Shown one piece after another: positions 62,042 through 64,000 of a stretch of 64,000 bases of DNA (its first letter is position 1; the number at the start of each line of letters is the position of its first letter). Origin of the DNA: JAFDVL01 sp963794955 (GTDB taxonomy: Bacteria; Acidobacteriota; Blastocatellia; RBC074); assembly GCA_963794955.1 (NCBI GenBank), contig CAWCGF010000004.1:62001-126000 (forward strand), read 5' to 3'. The position numbers were made by a program, and so were the translations under genes. Below the pieces are notes generated by a model. That model was not told the origin of the DNA. It saw nothing but the letters and a program-made list of their open reading frames with translations, and made no database searches.

Positions 62042-63357
62042 ATCTTCGACTTCCACATCCACTCATTCTCCTCCTCGGCACAGTCGGCGTGGCCGCCGCG
62101 CTGACGTGGATCATACCGGCAGGCGAGTATCAACGGCGACCGGACGCTGCGACCGGACGAGCGGTGGTTGTGGCGGGAACATATGCACGGGTGGAGGCCG
62201 CGCCGGTAGGACCCAAGGCCGCGCTGCTCGCAGTGCCACGCGGCATTATCGCGGGCGCGGACGTGATTATCACTATCCTGTTTGTCGGCGGTGCCTTCGC
62301 CCTGCTGGACCTGACGGGCGCACTCGCGCGGCTGGTGGGAACGCTCGTCGGGCGCACGCGGCGACCACGAACGGTTGTCATTAGCATCAGCCTCGCTTTC
62401 GCCGTGCTCGGAGCACTGGAGAACATGCACGAGGAAATCATTGCGCTCGTTCCGGTGCTCGTCGTGCTGAGTCGCGGTTTAGGCTTCGGCAGCATCACGG
62501 CGCTGGCGATGAGCCTCGGCTCTGCGGTGGTCGGCTCTGCGTTCGGCCCCACCAATCCATTTCAGACCGGCATCGCACTGCGCTTTGCGGAACTCCCGGC
62601 CCTGACCATCCCCGTGGTTCGCTTCGGACTCTTTGCCGGCGCGGTCACCGTGTGGATCGCGTGGACGCTCATGATGGCTGCGCGCGACGATGTGCGCCAG
62701 ACGCAGTCACCACCGACCGCTGGGCGCGCGACGGGGCGTGACGTACTCCTGCTGGCGCTCGTCATCGTTCCATTCATTCCCTATGTCATCGGTGTCCTGC
62801 GCTTCGACTGGGGATTCAACGAACTCTCGGCGCTATTTCTCATCGCCGGATTCGCCGTCGGGCTTGCCTCCGGGCGCGATCTCACGGCGACCGCCAGGGA
62901 CTTCATCAAAGGGATGGAAGTCATGCTTGGTGCAGCGCTCTTCGTGGGCATCGCCCGCGCGATCAGCATCGTGCTCACGGACGGGCGTGTGCTTGATACC
63001 ATCGTTTATTCGTTGGTGATCCCGCTGGCGCACTTGCCTGGCAGCATGGCCGCGCTGATGATGATCCCCATGCACGCTGTGCTGCACGTGCCGGTGGTAT
63101 CCGTGAGCGGCCAGGCGGTGCTTACGATGCCGATCATGGCTCCCCTTTCGGACCTCCTCGGAATTTCCCGGGATGCTGCGGTGATCGCGTTCCAGACGGG
63201 CGCGGGTCTGATGGACATGATCGTTCCCACCAATGGCGCGCTGCTCGCCATGCTGCTCGGTGCCGAGGTCAGCTACGGGCGGTGGCTGCGCTTTGCGGTT
63301 CCCGGCGCGCTGCTTGTGGCGATCATCGGAGCAATCGGGGTTATCTTAGCGGCATAA
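62029..63357 (+). CDS. YfcC/DcuC-type multi-helix transporter
   Basis: A 442-residue inner-membrane protein with about 12 hydrophobic segments. RLPHPLILLLGTVGVAAALT followed by WIIPAGEYQRR is the standard start of the YfcC/ArsB-like anaerobic dicarboxylate or arginine/peptide carriers. The paired hairpin ALENMHEEIIALVPVLVVLS and the second-half IPTNGALLAMLLGA-like segment (DMIVPTNGALLAMLLGAEVS) are family features. Substrate uncertain: amino acids, peptides or C4-dicarboxylates. ATG 62029 has no ribosome site; translation probably depends on the leader frame. GC content is visibly higher than in the left half of the window, so it may have been acquired. Confidence 0.85.
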   Translation: MGFINLRLPHPLILLLGTVGVAAALTWIIPAGEYQRRPDAATGRAVVVAGTYARVEAAPVGPKAALLAVPRGIIAGADVIITILFVGGAFALLDLTGALARLVGTLVGRTRRPRTVVISISLAFAVLGALENMHEEIIALVPVLVVLSRGLGFGSITALAMSLGSAVVGSAFGPTNPFQTGIALRFAELPALTIPVVRFGLFAGAVTVWIAWTLMMAARDDVRQTQSPPTAGRATGRDVLLLALVIVPFIPYVIGVLRFDWGFNELSALFLIAGFAVGLASGRDLTATARDFIKGMEVMLGAALFVGIARAISIVLTDGRVLDTIVYSLVIPLAHLPGSMAALMMIPMHAVLHVPVVSVSGQAVLTMPIMAPLSDLLGISRDAAVIAFQTGAGLMDMIVPTNGALLAMLLGAEVSYGRWLRFAVPGALLVAIIGAIGVILAA

Positions 63358-63803
63358 CGAAAGTCCGGGAAACAGCCGCTTTTCATGTGCAAACTCGGAG
63401 GTGATTGGGACATCGGTGCCATTTCAACTCACCGGTAGTGCGCGACGAACTGACGCAACCCGCCATTGTGTTTGAAGGGGAATGGAAAATCATCAGAAAG
63501 GTATTTTACCTCCATCTCTGAAATCGTCATAGCTTTGCCAGCTCTGGCTGGATTTACGTGCAAGGAATGTCGTGTCCCCGGTAACAAAGGGGGAATTCTG
63601 ATGGCTAATTAACAGATTGTTCGACACAATAGGGGAAATTTCGCGGAATGAAAACCTGGATTCGATGCATACGCTTTAGCCGTCGCGCCTGCTTCAGTAC
63701 CTAATGGACTGATCACGAAATGCTTTCTTCGCGAAGTTGAGCGATGCGCCGAATCAGCGGCAGACACCATAACATGTAACTAACAATCCAAGGAGCATCA
63801 TTA
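63358..63803. other. Intergenic stretch with no recognised gene
   Basis: 446 nt of lower GC with stops in all frames. I see no hairpin family member. It presumably holds the promoter of the methyltransferase gene. Confidence 0.5.
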
Positions 63804-64000
63804 ATGAACACGTTAACCCCATCTCGAATTATGGAAGTTGGCATGGCGTTCTGGCCGGCCAAGGTTCTGCTCTCGGCCATCGAGCTGGGACTCTTCACCG
63901 AGCTTGGCAACAAAGCCCTGACTGGACACGAACTACAGGAGGCGCTTCAGTTGCATCCGAGAGCCAATCCTGATTTCTTCGACACACTGGTGGCGCTACG
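63804..64000 (+). CDS. O-methyltransferase, N-terminal dimerisation domain (3' end outside window)
   Basis: The frame begins at ATG 63804 behind AAGGAG and runs off the window (65 residues). MNTLTPSRIMEVGMAFWPAK followed by VLLSAIELGLFTELGNKALT and GHELQEALQLHP is the winged-helix dimerisation domain of plant-type/ASMT-like SAM-dependent O-methyltransferases. The catalytic domain is outside. Such enzymes methylate phenolic or polyketide hydroxyls. Confidence 0.8.
   Translation, partial: MNTLTPSRIMEVGMAFWPAKVLLSAIELGLFTELGNKALTGHELQEALQLHPRANPDFFDTLVAL

Overview
The window looks like chromosomal DNA of an Acidobacteriota bacterium, probably of the Blastocatellia type. This is inferred from gene content, not from a marker gene: an Oar-like TonB-dependent receptor with a carboxypeptidase-regulatory-like N-terminus, paired secreted M28 peptidases, a GMC oxidoreductase and a gluconate dehydrogenase subunit 3-like protein, PQQ-type propellers beside an ankyrin protein and a cyclase-like protein, and many intergenic hairpins. 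Base composition is mid-to-high GC. I saw no rRNA, tRNA, CRISPR array, transposase, integrase or phage structural gene.

Layout. 1-16.3 kb (minus strand): an M1-fold protein lacking its catalytic motif, two M28 peptidases, a TPR/sigma-54 regulator, an AhpD-like protein with a GNAT acetyltransferase, a PIG-L deacetylase, glutathione-independent formaldehyde dehydrogenase, a LolD/MacB-type ABC operon, nucleoside diphosphate kinase and a gluconate dehydrogenase subunit 3-like protein. 16.5-22.7 kb (plus): a flavin monooxygenase and SDR pair, an M48-family/propeller protein and an HSL-type esterase. 22.8-37.9 kb (minus): an AT-rich orphan, a thioredoxin-like pair, the TonB receptor, GMC oxidoreductase, amidohydrolase, acetate kinase, a CAP protein, a large TPR protein and two small envelope-type proteins.

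38.2-53.8 kb (plus) is the most unusual part. It holds five consecutive very large genes: a PhoD-like phosphatase without a signal peptide, a 1182-residue DUF6603-like protein, and three uncharacterised proteins of 908, 1478 and 584 residues. None has an obvious export signal or membrane segment, and every gap between them carries an inverted-repeat element. I read this as one undescribed multi-protein system of unknown function.

53.8-57.3 kb is a decaying or error-prone patch: an antisense fragment with an in-frame stop, a frameshifted short ORF, an intact VOC protein, then two adjacent genes (ankyrin protein; haem-motif/cyclase-like protein) each broken by what looks like one extra base. 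57.3-61.9 kb is a periplasmic redox-type block: PQQ-like propeller, cytochrome b, sulfite-oxidase-type molybdoprotein, and PQQ-like propeller with EF-hands. The window ends with a YfcC-type transporter behind an unusual leader and the start of an O-methyltransferase.

Dispersed hairpins are a theme. More than a dozen inverted repeats, several with perfect arms of 21-28 bp, sit only between genes and fall into a few sequence families, one of which has a conserved loop.
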